This document shows, one piece after another, positions 18,040 to 26,368 of a DNA stretch of 64,000 nt; position 1 is the stretch's first letter; every line of letters starts with the position of its first letter. The DNA is from Mesorhizobium sp. AR10. GTDB lineage: Bacteria > Pseudomonadota > Alphaproteobacteria > Rhizobiales > Rhizobiaceae. Under the pieces are notes generated by a model, which was not told where the DNA came from, made no database searches, and worked only from the letters and a program-made list of their open reading frames with translations. Where the stretch lies: positions 4,814,001-4,878,000 of the forward strand of contig NZ_CP080524.1 in NCBI RefSeq assembly GCF_024746795.1, read 5' to 3'. The position numbers and the translations under genes are program-made.

Positions 18040-18963
18040 CTATTTGGAGGGTCGCTTCCATCCAGACATAGAAGGCCATGTGGCGGCGACGGCGGCCCCT
18101 TGATCCCGGTCGGCAAGCCGGTCTTGCTCCAGCGACGCTCGCCGTGCTTCGTCCGGCCGGGTGATGTGCGTCCACGAACCGCCATAGCTTGGCGCTCGGC
18201 GGGCGATCCAGGCATCCAGCCCCTCGCGCAGATCAGCGGTCGGGACCATGCGGGCGAACTGTTCGGCCTCGACCAGCAAGCCTTCCGCAATACTCTGGTT
18301 GAGGCCGCGCGCCACCGCGGTGAGGATACTGGCGACCGCCAGCTGCGAATGCCGGGAAATGCGCTGAGCGAGATCAAGTGCAGCCGGCATCAGGTCGCCA
18401 TGCGGCACCACCTGGTTGACGAGGCCGAGCTCGAGCGCGCGTTGCGGCGAGAACGTCTCACCGGTCAGCAGCAGTTCGAGCGCCCGCTTGCGCCCGGCCA
18501 ACCTCGGCAGGCGCTGCGTGCCGCCGAAGGTTGGGGGCATTGCGAGGTTGATTTCGGGCTTGGCGAACAAGGCGCGTTCGCTGGCAATGGCAAGCGGCAC
18601 CGCCTCGGTGATTTCGCAACCGCCGCCAAAGGCAAGGCCGTTGACGGCGGCGATAACGGGTTTGCGGAAGGCTTCCAGCCTCGCCGTCAGTCGCTGGCCG
18701 CGCATGACGAAGTCGCGCAGGGCGACATCGGCGCCATGCGCCACGCTTGCCGAGAATTCGTGGATGTCGCCACCCGCCGAGAACGCCCGCTCGCCCGCGC
18801 CAGTGAGAATGACCGCGCGGACAGAACCATCAATCTCGACGGCGTCGAGGATCGCCAGTAGCCGGTCGATCAGCGCGTAGTTCAGCGCATTGAGTTTTTC
18901 GGGGCGATTGAGGGTGAGGATGGCGATGCCATCGCGGGTCTCGGTCAGAACAGGATCGGTCAT
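18040..18963 (-). CDS. Enoyl-CoA hydratase/isomerase family protein
   Basis: 307 residues of the crotonase fold. The first beta strand is ILTLNRPEKLNALN, oxyanion-hole segments are AFSAGGDIHEF and NGLAFGGGCEI, and the later loop is AKPEINLAMPPTFGGTQRLP with the Glu of the hydratase active site. Start at 18963 fits AAAGGAAG. After the usual end near DAWIARRAP there is an extra tail of about 45 basic, unpatterned residues, which suggests a lost stop or late frameshift. It is divergent from the tetR gene and shares its operator region. Confidence 0.88.
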   Translation of the reverse strand: MTDPVLTETRDGIAILTLNRPEKLNALNYALIDRLLAILDAVEIDGSVRAVILTGAGERAFSAGGDIHEFSASVAHGADVALRDFVMRGQRLTARLEAFRKPVIAAVNGLAFGGGCEITEAVPLAIASERALFAKPEINLAMPPTFGGTQRLPRLAGRKRALELLLTGETFSPQRALELGLVNQVVPHGDLMPAALDLAQRISRHSQLAVASILTAVARGLNQSIAEGLLVEAEQFARMVPTADLREGLDAWIARRAPSYGGSWTHITRPDEARRASLEQDRLADRDQGAAVAATWPSMSGWKRPSK

Positions 18964-19016
18964 TTGGCTTCCTTTCCAGCTTGCGTGGCGGGAAAGGATC
19001 AGGCTTTCGATTGCTT

Positions 19017-19038
19017 GTATATTCACTAGTCGGTATAC
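19017..19038. promoter_or_regulatory. 22-bp imperfect palindrome, probable TetR operator
   Basis: GTATATTCACT and AGTCGGTATAC are related as inverted halves with 8 of 11 positions matching. The site lies nine bases before the TetR start and about 54 before the divergent enoyl-CoA hydratase start, so it can control both. Confidence 0.6.
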
Positions 19039-19046
19039 ATAGCGCC

Positions 19047-19631
19047 ATGCCTGAGGCAACCAGCCCCACCCGCAAACGCATCGTCGATGCCGCCACGAAG
19101 CTCTTTTATGCCGAAGGGATAGGCCGCGTCAGCGTCGACGCCGTCGCCGAAAAAGCGGGGCTGACCAAGCGGACGCTCTACTATCATTTCAAGAGCAAGG
19201 ACGACCTGATCGCCGCCTATCTCGATGGCCGCGATCAGCCCAATCTGAAGCAGATGGCCGGCTGGTTCGATGCCGCCGAAGGAGGTGCGGACCGCAAGGT
19301 CGAGGCGATCTTCACCAATCTGGCGCGTGTGGCACGCCATCCCAGGTGGAAAGGCTGCGGTTTCCTGCGGACAGCGGCGGAACTCGCCGCCATGCCTGGA
19401 CACCCGGCGGTCAGGGCCGGGTCGCGGCACAAGGCGAAATTCGAGACATGGCTGGTTGCGGAACTATTGGGCCGAGGCATAGGCGAGCCGCAGATTCTGG
19501 CGCGCGAAATCGTCCTGCTGATGGACGGCGCCTTCTCGATCATGCTGATCCACCGCAACCCCGATTATATCGAGGCGGCCGGGCATGCTGCTGCCACGCT
19601 TGTTCGGGCGAGATCCCTGAGCAGGGACTGA
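19047..19631 (+). CDS. TetR/AcrR-family regulator
   Basis: A 194-residue repressor. Its N-terminal helix-turn-helix is canonical (residues 13-58: KLFYAEGIGRVSVDAVAEKA then LTKRTLYYHFKSKDDLIAAY). The C-terminal ligand domain resembles the group with LARHPRWKGCGFLRTAAELA. Start at 19047, directly after the palindromic operator. It is divergent from the enoyl-CoA hydratase, so an acyl-CoA or organic acid ligand is plausible. Confidence 0.9.
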   Translation: MPEATSPTRKRIVDAATKLFYAEGIGRVSVDAVAEKAGLTKRTLYYHFKSKDDLIAAYLDGRDQPNLKQMAGWFDAAEGGADRKVEAIFTNLARVARHPRWKGCGFLRTAAELAAMPGHPAVRAGSRHKAKFETWLVAELLGRGIGEPQILAREIVLLMDGAFSIMLIHRNPDYIEAAGHAAATLVRARSLSRD

Positions 19632-19669
19632 CTACGGCTTCGTAGGGATGCTGCAGCGGTCCGCAACAG

Positions 19670-20896
19670 TTAGAACCCGAGCGCCAACCAAGCCGTCCCA
19701 GCGACAAGCGTGATCAGCGTCAACGGCAGCCCAACCCTGAAGAACGCACCGAAACTGAGAACCGTGCCGGCGCGCCGCGCCTGCTCGGCAACGATCAGGT
19801 TGGCAACGGACCCCAGCAGCGTGAAATTGCCGGCCAGGGTCGAGCTCATGGCGACGACCAGCCAGGCGCGATCCGGGTTCTCCAGGCCCGGGATGAACGG
19901 CCTGAGCGCCAGCACGGCCGGCACATTGCTCATGATGTTGGACAGCACCGCGGTGAAACCGGAGAGGCGCCAGACATCGTCCAGTCCGAGGCTTTTCGCC
20001 GAGGCAATGATGTCGGGGGTGAGCAGCCTCTTTTCGGCACCGGCAACGACGATGAACAGGCCGGCGAACATGAACAGCAGCGGGCCGTCGATCTCGCGAT
20101 AGATGCGCGCCGGCTTGATGGCACGGGTAACGAGAAGAATGGCGCCGCCGATGAGAGCCGCCTTGGCGACTGATACCCCGGCGAAGAAAGCTATCGCCAG
20201 CCCGATGCAGACCACCACTGCCTTCAACACCTGCCCCGGCAGCATGCGGCCGCGATAGACTTCGGGGCTGAGTTCCGCCTTCCGCTCGAATTCGGCCCTG
20301 TAGACGATGCGGACGATGACGATGACGGCGACGAGGCCGAACAGCGCGACCGGGGCGAGCGCCGCCGAGAAGGCCGGATAGGAAATCCCCGACAGCGCGC
20401 CGATGACCATGTTTTGCGGGTTGCCGGTGATGGTGGCGACGCTGCCGCAGTTGGACGCCGTGGCGGTGGCGATCAGATAGGGGATCGGGTTGCGGTTGAT
20501 GACGCGGGTAACGTGGACGACGATCGGCGCCATGACCAGGCAGATGGCGTCGTTGACCAGGAAGGCGGACAGAACGCCGGTCAACAGCGTCACCATCACC
20601 AGCAGCATGAAGGGCGCATGCGCGTGCTCGATGGCGTAGCCGCCGAGCGCGCGGAAAGCGCCCGACACTTTCAGGTGCGCCACCACGATCATCATGCCGA
20701 GCAGAAGCGTGATGGTGTCGAAACTGATGGCGCGGTAGGCGTCCTCCATGCCGAGCGCGCCGATGGCGATCATCGCCGCACCGCCGAGCAGTGCAATGCC
20801 TGCCCGGTCGAGGCGCAGTCCAGGTATCCTGCCAATGGCAACGCCGGCATAGGTCAAGACAAGGATAAGCAGTGCCGCCGCGCCCATCAAAGTCAT
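19670..20896 (-). CDS. ArsB/NhaD/SLC13-type anion transporter
   Basis: About 408 residues with 10-12 predicted membrane helices and no soluble domain. The two-fold repeat with NDAICLVMAPIV and SNCGSVATITGNPQNM in one half and SNIMSNVPAVLALRP and ANLIVAEQA in the other is typical of the ion transporter superfamily. The start at 20896 (MTLMGAAAL) puts the first helix at the N-terminus; ATG at 20959 is possible but its GAGGAA is too close. Substrate is unknown: arsenite, dicarboxylate or Na+/H+ exchange are all open. Confidence 0.85.
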   Translation of the reverse strand: MTLMGAAALLILVLTYAGVAIGRIPGLRLDRAGIALLGGAAMIAIGALGMEDAYRAISFDTITLLLGMMIVVAHLKVSGAFRALGGYAIEHAHAPFMLLVMVTLLTGVLSAFLVNDAICLVMAPIVVHVTRVINRNPIPYLIATATASNCGSVATITGNPQNMVIGALSGISYPAFSAALAPVALFGLVAVIVIVRIVYRAEFERKAELSPEVYRGRMLPGQVLKAVVVCIGLAIAFFAGVSVAKAALIGGAILLVTRAIKPARIYREIDGPLLFMFAGLFIVVAGAEKRLLTPDIIASAKSLGLDDVWRLSGFTAVLSNIMSNVPAVLALRPFIPGLENPDRAWLVVAMSSTLAGNFTLLGSVANLIVAEQARRAGTVLSFGAFFRVGLPLTLITLVAGTAWLALGF

Positions 20897-21026
20897 ACAC
20901 AAAAAGTCCTGTTCAAGCTTGCCCGTCCCGGCCGCAGCAGGACCTGTCCCAGCAAGCATTTCCTCGCGACCTTTGGCAAGCCGCCGGCAAAGCGAAAGCG
21001 TCGATGGCGAAATATCCCAGAAACGC

Positions 21027-21060
21027 AAAAGGCCCGCCCCGGCGAACCGGAGCGGGCCTT
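21027..21060 (-). terminator. Intrinsic terminator after the glycine-rich gene
   Basis: AAGGCCCGC...GCGGGCCTT hairpin on the minus strand followed by TTTT, 48 bases after the stop of the gene at 21109. Confidence 0.8.
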
Positions 21061-21108
21061 GCAGTGATCGGGAAAGTGCCTTTGCGGCACTTCCATCTAG
21101 CTATGGCC

Positions 21109-21564
21109 TTAACGGTTGGCCGTCTTGATCAGCAGGCACAACGCGCGCAGATCGCTGTCGTAGCTGCCTGAGTTCAGGATATCGACGCAACGCAGCTTCA
21201 TTTTCGCCAACTGGCTGTTCGACATGCCGGCAATGACGCTCGGCAGTGCCGGATCGGCGGCCGGATTCGCCGGGTTGGCCGGGTTGGTTCCAATACCGAC
21301 GCCGACGCCCGCGGCGACGCCATTGCCGATACCAACACCGGCACCGACACCAACGCCACCCGCACCGCCGACTGTCGCACCGAGGCCGGCATTGACGCCA
21401 CCTGCGCCGCCAATGGAGGCGCCAGCACCGGCGTTGACACCGCCGCTGCCGCCAACGGACGCGCCTGCGCCGACGCCAATTCCTTGCGCACTTGCGGGCA
21501 TGCCAAGACCGGCCAGAATGGCACTGGCCGCCAGTGTCCTGGCAATCTTGTTCACGATGTTCAT
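21109..21564 (-). CDS. Secreted glycine-rich repeat protein
   Basis: A 151-residue protein. The signal peptide (residues 1-26, ending MPASA) is followed by about 65 residues of imperfect repeats alternating glycine with small or beta-branched residues (GAGASVGGSGGVNAGAGAS, GATVGGAGGVGVGAGVGIG), then NPANPANP and a 45-residue C-terminal domain with two cysteines (RCVDIL and LCLLIK). The repeat pattern suggests a beta-rich surface or matrix protein. I recognise no functional domain. Terminator and own spacing indicate a monocistronic gene. Confidence 0.8.
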   Translation of the reverse strand: MNIVNKIARTLAASAILAGLGMPASAQGIGVGAGASVGGSGGVNAGAGASIGGAGGVNAGLGATVGGAGGVGVGAGVGIGNGVAAGVGVGIGTNPANPANPAADPALPSVIAGMSNSQLAKMKLRCVDILNSGSYDSDLRALCLLIKTANR

Positions 21565-21854
21565 GATGCTCTCCCTGGGTTTGCCTGAAGCAAGCCGGAT
21601 CTCCGGAATGCATGGAGAAGCAACAAGGATTGATAATTTTAGTTGCAGCTAATTAAAGTGCACCTGCTGGCTTGGTTACGGACTTGCCGGTCGATTGATG
21701 AAAGTTAGAGACGAACTGGCGGGAAATGCGGCCAGAGGTCAAACGGAAGTGCGAGAGGCAAGACCTGACAGGGGTGGCATCACGACGCCAAGGCGAGCGC
21801 GCATTTTTTCCGCCATGCAGGCGTAAACACCGATGGCGGCATGGCGACTGGCGG

Positions 21855-22106
21855 CTAGTCGCTGCCGGACGATCCGTCGGCAACACCGTCGCCGTTCGCA
21901 ACGTTGGTCAGAATTCCAAAATCCTGCGACTTGGCCCCTGCTCCTGCCGTCAGGAACCCGTCGGCATCGAGGCCACGCCGCAGCAGTTCCCTGACGGCTG
22001 CCGACCGGCTCGGCATGCGCTTGTCGAACCGCCAGTTTTCCAGCGCCGTCAACTCATCGGCGGTCAGCATGATCTGCAGTCGTTCGGGTCGTTCCAGTTC
22101 GGCCAT
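21855..22106 (-). CDS. Ribbon-helix-helix (CopG/Arc-like) protein
   Basis: 83 residues. The N-terminal strand ERLQIMLTADELTALENWR followed by MPSRSAAVRELLRRGLDAD is the ribbon-helix-helix pattern; the C-terminal 25 residues are a Gly/Asp-rich tail. The start at 22106 has GGAGG upstream; the frame open to 22265 is upstream DNA. RHH proteins bind DNA as dimers and often autoregulate or act as antitoxins. No toxin is adjacent. An inverted repeat 33-53 bases upstream may be its operator. Confidence 0.75.
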   Translation of the reverse strand: MAELERPERLQIMLTADELTALENWRFDKRMPSRSAAVRELLRRGLDADGFLTAGAGAKSQDFGILTNVANGDGVADGSSGSD

Positions 22107-22138
22107 CTGTGCCTCCAGCCTCCAAGACCAAAAGTACG

Positions 22139-22159
22139 GTGAGTTAGTATGTGTCTCAC
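22139..22159. promoter_or_regulatory. Inverted repeat upstream of the RHH gene
   Basis: GTGAG (22139-22143) and CTCAC (22155-22159) with an 11-base spacer, in the region that must hold the RHH gene promoter. Candidate autoregulatory site only. Confidence 0.3.
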
Positions 22160-22381
22160 TACCAGTAAAATTAGGATAAGCCGCACTCGACGTCAAGCCC
22201 GACTGATGGGTGACCGGCGTACATTGCCAACGATGAAGATCAAGCGTTGATTGCGTGACCAACAAATTCTGCTAACTAATTGATTTTATTTGTTAATATA
22301 AGAAATAGCTCTTGCCATGGGAAAACGCGAGGCGCATGCTGAATCGTGAGGGACAAACCGTTCCTGAAAGGGAGGTTTTCC

Positions 22382-22723
22382 ATGCGATACAAATACTCGG
22401 ATCATCTGCTTGCCGACGTATACTCTCAGGTCCAGGCCGCACGAGGCTCCCGTGGAATCGTCAATATCGCTGCGGTGGCCGAGGATGTGCGGCTTCGAAA
22501 TCTCGACGAAAACGTCGCGCTGGAAGACATCGAACACCTTGTCTTACAGGCGGCCCAACTTTATGGGGCGGTCATGGAATTGGACAGCCTGGTCTCCATC
22601 GACATGGCGACGTTCAGTTTGCTACCGGAGACCCAACACGCGCTGTCCGGGAACGGTAGCGTCGACACCACCGAGGACAGGGCTATTCCGTTCGGCCTAC
22701 GTCAGTCGGACCAGGTGCAATAG
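22382..22723 (+). CDS. Hypothetical 113-residue protein
   Basis: The start at 22382 follows GGGAGG at seven bases spacing. The protein is soluble, acidic and without signal peptide (MRYKYSDHLLADVYSQVQAA; helix-rich middle ENVALEDIEHLVLQAAQLYG). I recognise no domain. The upstream region is unusually AT-rich (22260-22310), consistent with a promoter. A hairpin follows directly, so the gene is probably single. Confidence 0.65.
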   Translation: MRYKYSDHLLADVYSQVQAARGSRGIVNIAAVAEDVRLRNLDENVALEDIEHLVLQAAQLYGAVMELDSLVSIDMATFSLLPETQHALSGNGSVDTTEDRAIPFGLRQSDQVQ

Positions 22724-22732
22724 GTCGCGCCG

Positions 22733-22765
22733 AAAAGCCCGCCGCCTCCCCCCGAGGCAGCGGGC
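22733..22765 (-). terminator. Hairpin terminator between convergent genes
   Basis: GCCCGC-GCCTC and GAGGC-GCGGGC arms; on the minus strand TTTT follows, so it would end the kinase transcript coming from 22995. It may also act on the plus-strand gene that stops at 22723. Confidence 0.6.
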
Positions 22766-22994
22766 CCTTCGAACGGCCAGTGAGGGCATGGAAGAACTGG
22801 CCGTCGCGAGTGCTCATCCGCTGATCGCACCCGGTTGCGGGGGTGTCATTAAAGTTTGACATACTGGAAGGAAAAAGCCCGAATCGTCACCCGCTTCGGA
22901 GGCGGTCGCTACCTGTATCTTTGCTGCGACAGAGACCAAATTCAAAGAGAGCCGCGCAATTCAAAGAGAACCGCGCACGGGCACGAGGGCTCGT

Positions 22995-24392
22995 TCACTC
23001 GGCCATAACATCGGCGAGCGAGGTCTGGACGAAGCGCAACGGCGCTTCGAGCGTCCAGACAACGCCTTCCCTATCAAACTCCAGCCGTCCGCTGCCGCTG
23101 AGTGCCTGGGGTGCGACCCGTTTGAGGACGACCGATCCAAACCCACGACGTGTGACCTCGTCCACAATCGGCCCACCATGCTCCCGCCAAACCAGGCGAA
23201 AGATCTCGTCGCCCGCGGCAGTGGTCACCGCCCATTCTATTTCGACCTGCCCGCCATGGCGGGACAGGGCTCCGTGTTTCGCCGAATTGGTGGCCAGTTC
23301 GTGGAACGCAATGCCGAGATACTGCACGGCGTTCGGCTGCAGCATGACAACCGGTCCGGCCATCGACAGGCGAGCCTGCATTGCGAAGGGCTTGATCTGC
23401 GCCTCGACCAGTTCGCTGACCGTTGCGCCGCGCCATTCGGCGTTGACGAGAAGGTCGTGGGATTGTGAGAGCGCCATGATGCGCTCCCTCACCTGTCCGA
23501 GGAAAGCCTCTGGCGTGCTGGTCAGCTTGCTGGTCTCGCGGATCATCGAGATGATGACCGAGTACTGGTTCTTCACACGATGGTTGACCTCGCGCATCAG
23601 CAGGCGGATGCGCCGTTCGCTCTCCTTGTGAGAGCTGATGTCGCGCGCGATCTTGGAGGCGCCGATGATCCGGCCGATACTGTCGCGGATCGGCGAGACG
23701 GTCAATGATACCGGGATGAGCCTGCCGTCCTTGCGCAGGCGGACCGTCTCGTAAGACGGCACGCGCTCACCAATGCGTATGCGACTGATGATCAAGGCTT
23801 CCTCGTCGAGATGGTCGAAAGGAATGAGCATCGTCACCGGCCGGCCAATCGCTTCGGCTGGCGTATAGCCGAACAGGCGTTCGGCCGCATCGTTCCAGCT
23901 GGTGATGATACTGTTCAAGTCTTTCGAAATGATGGCATCCATCGACGATTCGACAATGGCGGAGAGCCTTATGCGGGCCTCGTCGGCCTGCGTCTGGCTG
24001 CGCAGATCGAGCAAGGTGTTGATTGCACCGACAATACCACCCGCCTCATCGCGAAGCAGGACAGGATGGGCGCTGAACGGGATGAGCTGACCGTCCGGCC
24101 GCTCGGCGATGGCCTGGCCCCAGCGAACATCGCGCTCTTCGAGCAAGGCAACCGCCATCGGACATTCGTCATGCGCCATCGCCCGGCCATCGAGATGACG
24201 GAGCTTCCAGGAACCGCACCACTGATCCTCACCAATAACCGGACGATGCCCCCAGAGGTCGGCTGCAGCTTCATTGAAGAAGGTGATACGGCCTTGTCTG
24301 TCCGTGGTGTAGACGGCGACCGGTATCGCCTGCATCAGATCGACGGAGGGCACCCCTGGAACCCCGGCCCCCGTTTGTTGGATAATGTTCAC
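22995..24392 (-). CDS. PAS-PAS HWE-family sensor histidine kinase
   Basis: 465 residues, no membrane segment, so a cytosolic sensor. The first PAS domain covers about residues 20-130 (AIPVAVYTTDRQGRITFFNE), the second about 140-255 (AIVESSMDAIISKDLNSIIT, LFGYTPAEAIG). The phospho-acceptor is H271 in VNHRVKNQYS. The HWE hallmarks are H364 in the N box (HELATNSAKHG) and W402-x-E404. HWE kinases in alphaproteobacteria often signal to PhyR in the general stress response. No response regulator is adjacent. A GGAAC-N16-CATT motif lies about 50 bases upstream. Confidence 0.92.
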   Translation of the reverse strand: MNIIQQTGAGVPGVPSVDLMQAIPVAVYTTDRQGRITFFNEAAADLWGHRPVIGEDQWCGSWKLRHLDGRAMAHDECPMAVALLEERDVRWGQAIAERPDGQLIPFSAHPVLLRDEAGGIVGAINTLLDLRSQTQADEARIRLSAIVESSMDAIISKDLNSIITSWNDAAERLFGYTPAEAIGRPVTMLIPFDHLDEEALIISRIRIGERVPSYETVRLRKDGRLIPVSLTVSPIRDSIGRIIGASKIARDISSHKESERRIRLLMREVNHRVKNQYSVIISMIRETSKLTSTPEAFLGQVRERIMALSQSHDLLVNAEWRGATVSELVEAQIKPFAMQARLSMAGPVVMLQPNAVQYLGIAFHELATNSAKHGALSRHGGQVEIEWAVTTAAGDEIFRLVWREHGGPIVDEVTRRGFGSVVLKRVAPQALSGSGRLEFDREGVVWTLEAPLRFVQTSLADVMAE

Positions 24393-24438
24393 GTATCCCC
24401 CGCCCGCTCGAATTCTAACGGATTGCAGCCAATGCTAA

Positions 24439-24463
24439 AATGCGCATGAGGGATTTCGGTTCC
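24439..24463 (-). promoter_or_regulatory. Candidate EcfG-type promoter of the HWE kinase
   Basis: Minus strand GGAAC (24463-24459), 16 bases, CATT (24442-24439). It ends 47 bases before the kinase start. Consensus TT is kept, one mismatch to CGTT. Confidence 0.45.
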
Positions 24464-24633
24464 CGCCGCACCTTTCGGCGCGGCGGGCAGCCAGTCAGCG
24501 GCGGCCCATCGCAACCCCGCGCCACAGCCCGGCGACAGATAGAAAGGCTTGGTCGCCATTCTGTCTATCAAGTTTGACATAGTGACGGAGAAAAGGGCCC
24601 TCGTCCGGAGGTCGCTGCTGATCCCGCGACCCC

Positions 24634-25845
24634 TTAACGGTCGAAGGCGAAAAGCTTCGCATCCGTGTCGTCGACGCCGCCAATCGCGGAGGAAACGATT
24701 TCGGAGGCGATCTGCGAGAAGGTGATGCCATTGCCACCGTAGCCCATCACCGCATGAATGCGTGGGCGTCGGGGCAGCGCACCGATATAGGGCAGACCGG
24801 TGGTCGTGGTGCCGAAGGAGCCGGCCCAGGTGAATTCGGGCCGGGTATCGAGATGGGGGAACAGTTGCCCGAGTTTTTCGGCAATATGGGCTGACTTGTC
24901 CGCCGTCAGCGCGTCGCGACGGGCCTCGTCGGTGAAATCCTCGTCCTCGCCGCCGCAGATGACGCGGCCGTCCGCTGTTGTGCGCATATAGAGATAGGGT
25001 TCGGACGCCTCCCAGATGAAGGCGCCGCCCGGCCAGACCTTGCGCGGCTGCCGATGGGTGGCGATGGCCCATGTCGAGATGATGCGGTGGGCGGTCGCCG
25101 GCACGATGTCGGTCAGTTCGAAGCCGGTCGCCAGCACCAGATGTTTTGCCGTGACCGTCGGACCGAGGTTCGTGCCCACAACAACCTCGTCACGACTGTC
25201 CTCGATCGCGGTCGCCTCGACCGGCGCGTAAAACCGCGCCTTGCGCGCCAGCGCTTTCAGCAGCAAGCCGGCGGTGAGCTTGCGCGGATCGAGCGCGAGA
25301 TTGTCATGGCTGAGAATGGCGGCGGCGCGGTCGATACCGAATTTTTCAGCCAGCGGCTCGTGAGTCAGGTAGGTTGCACCGATGCCGGCCTGCCTGCGGG
25401 CCTCGGCTTCGCCGCGCAGACCTGCAGGTCCAAGCACGTTGCCGGCGAGATAGAGCGACTGGCTGCCGGTGAAGCCGCAGTCGATGCCCAGTTCGGCGAT
25501 CCGCCCGCGAAGGTTGAGGACGGCAAGCCGCGAGCGACGCCACGCCTGTTCGGCCGCAGTCCGGCCGGTCAGGCGCGAAAGTTTTGTCAGCGGCTGGTCG
25601 ATCTCAAACTGCACCAGCGCCGTCGTAGCCGCAGTCGAGCCTTTCAGCGGACCGCGACGGTCGATCGAGATCACCGAATGGCCGTCGCGTGTCAGTGCAT
25701 CGGCCATCATGGCGCCACTGATGCCCATGCCGACGATCAGAACGTCGGTTTTCACGTCTCTATTGAGTTTTTCGACCGGCACCGCAGGAGCCCTGTAGGC
25801 GAACCAGACTGGCCGGCCGCTCCTGAGGTCGAGCTTGCGGATCAT
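24634..25845 (-). CDS. FAD-dependent oxidoreductase, DadA/glycine oxidase type
   Basis: A 403-residue DAO-fold flavoprotein. The Rossmann loop VLIVGMGISGAMMADALTRD is at residues 34-53, followed by VISIDRRGPLKGSTAATTAL and the C-terminal FAD contact LPYIGALPRRPRIHAVMGYG with GITFSQIASEI. Family members oxidise amines or amino acids, producing H2O2. The region before this gene is lost to a convergent terminator, so it looks monocistronic. No GGAAC-type promoter was found. Substrate unknown. Confidence 0.88.
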   Translation of the reverse strand: MIRKLDLRSGRPVWFAYRAPAVPVEKLNRDVKTDVLIVGMGISGAMMADALTRDGHSVISIDRRGPLKGSTAATTALVQFEIDQPLTKLSRLTGRTAAEQAWRRSRLAVLNLRGRIAELGIDCGFTGSQSLYLAGNVLGPAGLRGEAEARRQAGIGATYLTHEPLAEKFGIDRAAAILSHDNLALDPRKLTAGLLLKALARKARFYAPVEATAIEDSRDEVVVGTNLGPTVTAKHLVLATGFELTDIVPATAHRIISTWAIATHRQPRKVWPGGAFIWEASEPYLYMRTTADGRVICGGEDEDFTDEARRDALTADKSAHIAEKLGQLFPHLDTRPEFTWAGSFGTTTTGLPYIGALPRRPRIHAVMGYGGNGITFSQIASEIVSSAIGGVDDTDAKLFAFDR

Positions 25846-25894
25846 GACAATCTCCGGAAAGCGCCCGGCCCGTTGGCGCGTTTAACATTCTGAC

Positions 25895-25927
25895 AAAAAG
25901 CCCGCCGCTCCCTGAAGAGCGGCGGGC
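25895..25927 (-). terminator. Intrinsic terminator after the DUF3309 gene
   Basis: GCCCGCCGCTC and GAGCGGCGGGC arms with TTTTT following on the minus strand, 22 bases after the stop at 25950. Confidence 0.85.
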
Positions 25928-25949
25928 CATACAATTGCTGTGCGTGGCG

Positions 25950-26114
25950 CTAGATGCGCCCGAGAACGACCAGGATAATGACGATGAGCAGCACCAGGCC
26001 GAGGCCACCGCCGCCATAGTAGCCGGTGCCGTAGAACGGCCCGCCGCCGAAGCCGCTGAACCCGCCCAGCAAGGCAATGACCAGAATGATGATGAGAATG
26101 GTGCCGAGACCCAT
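25950..26114 (-). CDS. DUF3309 small membrane protein
   Basis: 54 residues: hydrophobic segment (TILIIILVIALLGGF), a Gly/Tyr-rich loop (GPFYGTGYYGGGGLG), and a second hydrophobic segment (LVLLIVIILVVLG). This is the DUF3309 layout. The start at 26114 has AGAGGA nine bases upstream; the longer frame to 26336 is not supported. Such proteins are abundant stress-induced envelope peptides of unknown role. Tandem GGAAC words lie upstream, one with correct -10 spacing. Confidence 0.85.
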   Translation of the reverse strand: MGLGTILIIILVIALLGGFSGFGGGPFYGTGYYGGGGLGLVLLIVIILVVLGRI

Positions 26115-26188
26115 GGTGTTTTCCTCTGCCGGTTGGCGCTGTCGCGCTGTTGTAACAGCGCGTTCCTCCGCCTGTTGATCAGCATATG

Positions 26189-26213
26189 AACTCGGGAACG
26201 GCGTTCCTGTTCC
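26189..26213 (-). promoter_or_regulatory. Candidate EcfG-type promoter of DUF3309
   Basis: Minus strand GGAAC (26213-26209), 16 bases, AGTT (26192-26189), 75 bases before the start. Two further GGAAC words on the same strand at 26207-26203 and 26166-26162 have poorer -10 matches. Confidence 0.45.
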
Positions 26214-26251
26214 GCTCGATGATGCTTTGACCGAGGAAGGCAGGCAATAAC

Positions 26252-26281
26252 AAAAAAGCCCGCTGGCCGGAGCCAGCGGGC
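26252..26281 (-). terminator. Intrinsic terminator after the YflT-like gene
   Basis: Perfect ten-base arms GCCCGCTGGC and GCCAGCGGGC with TTTTTT following on the minus strand. Confidence 0.85.
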
Positions 26282-26368
26282 GAATGGGCCTTTCGACCCC
26301 TTTGACCGCCTGGAGGTACCCAGCGATCACAGGCAAGAATGGAACAAGGAAATTACCCGATCGCGCCG

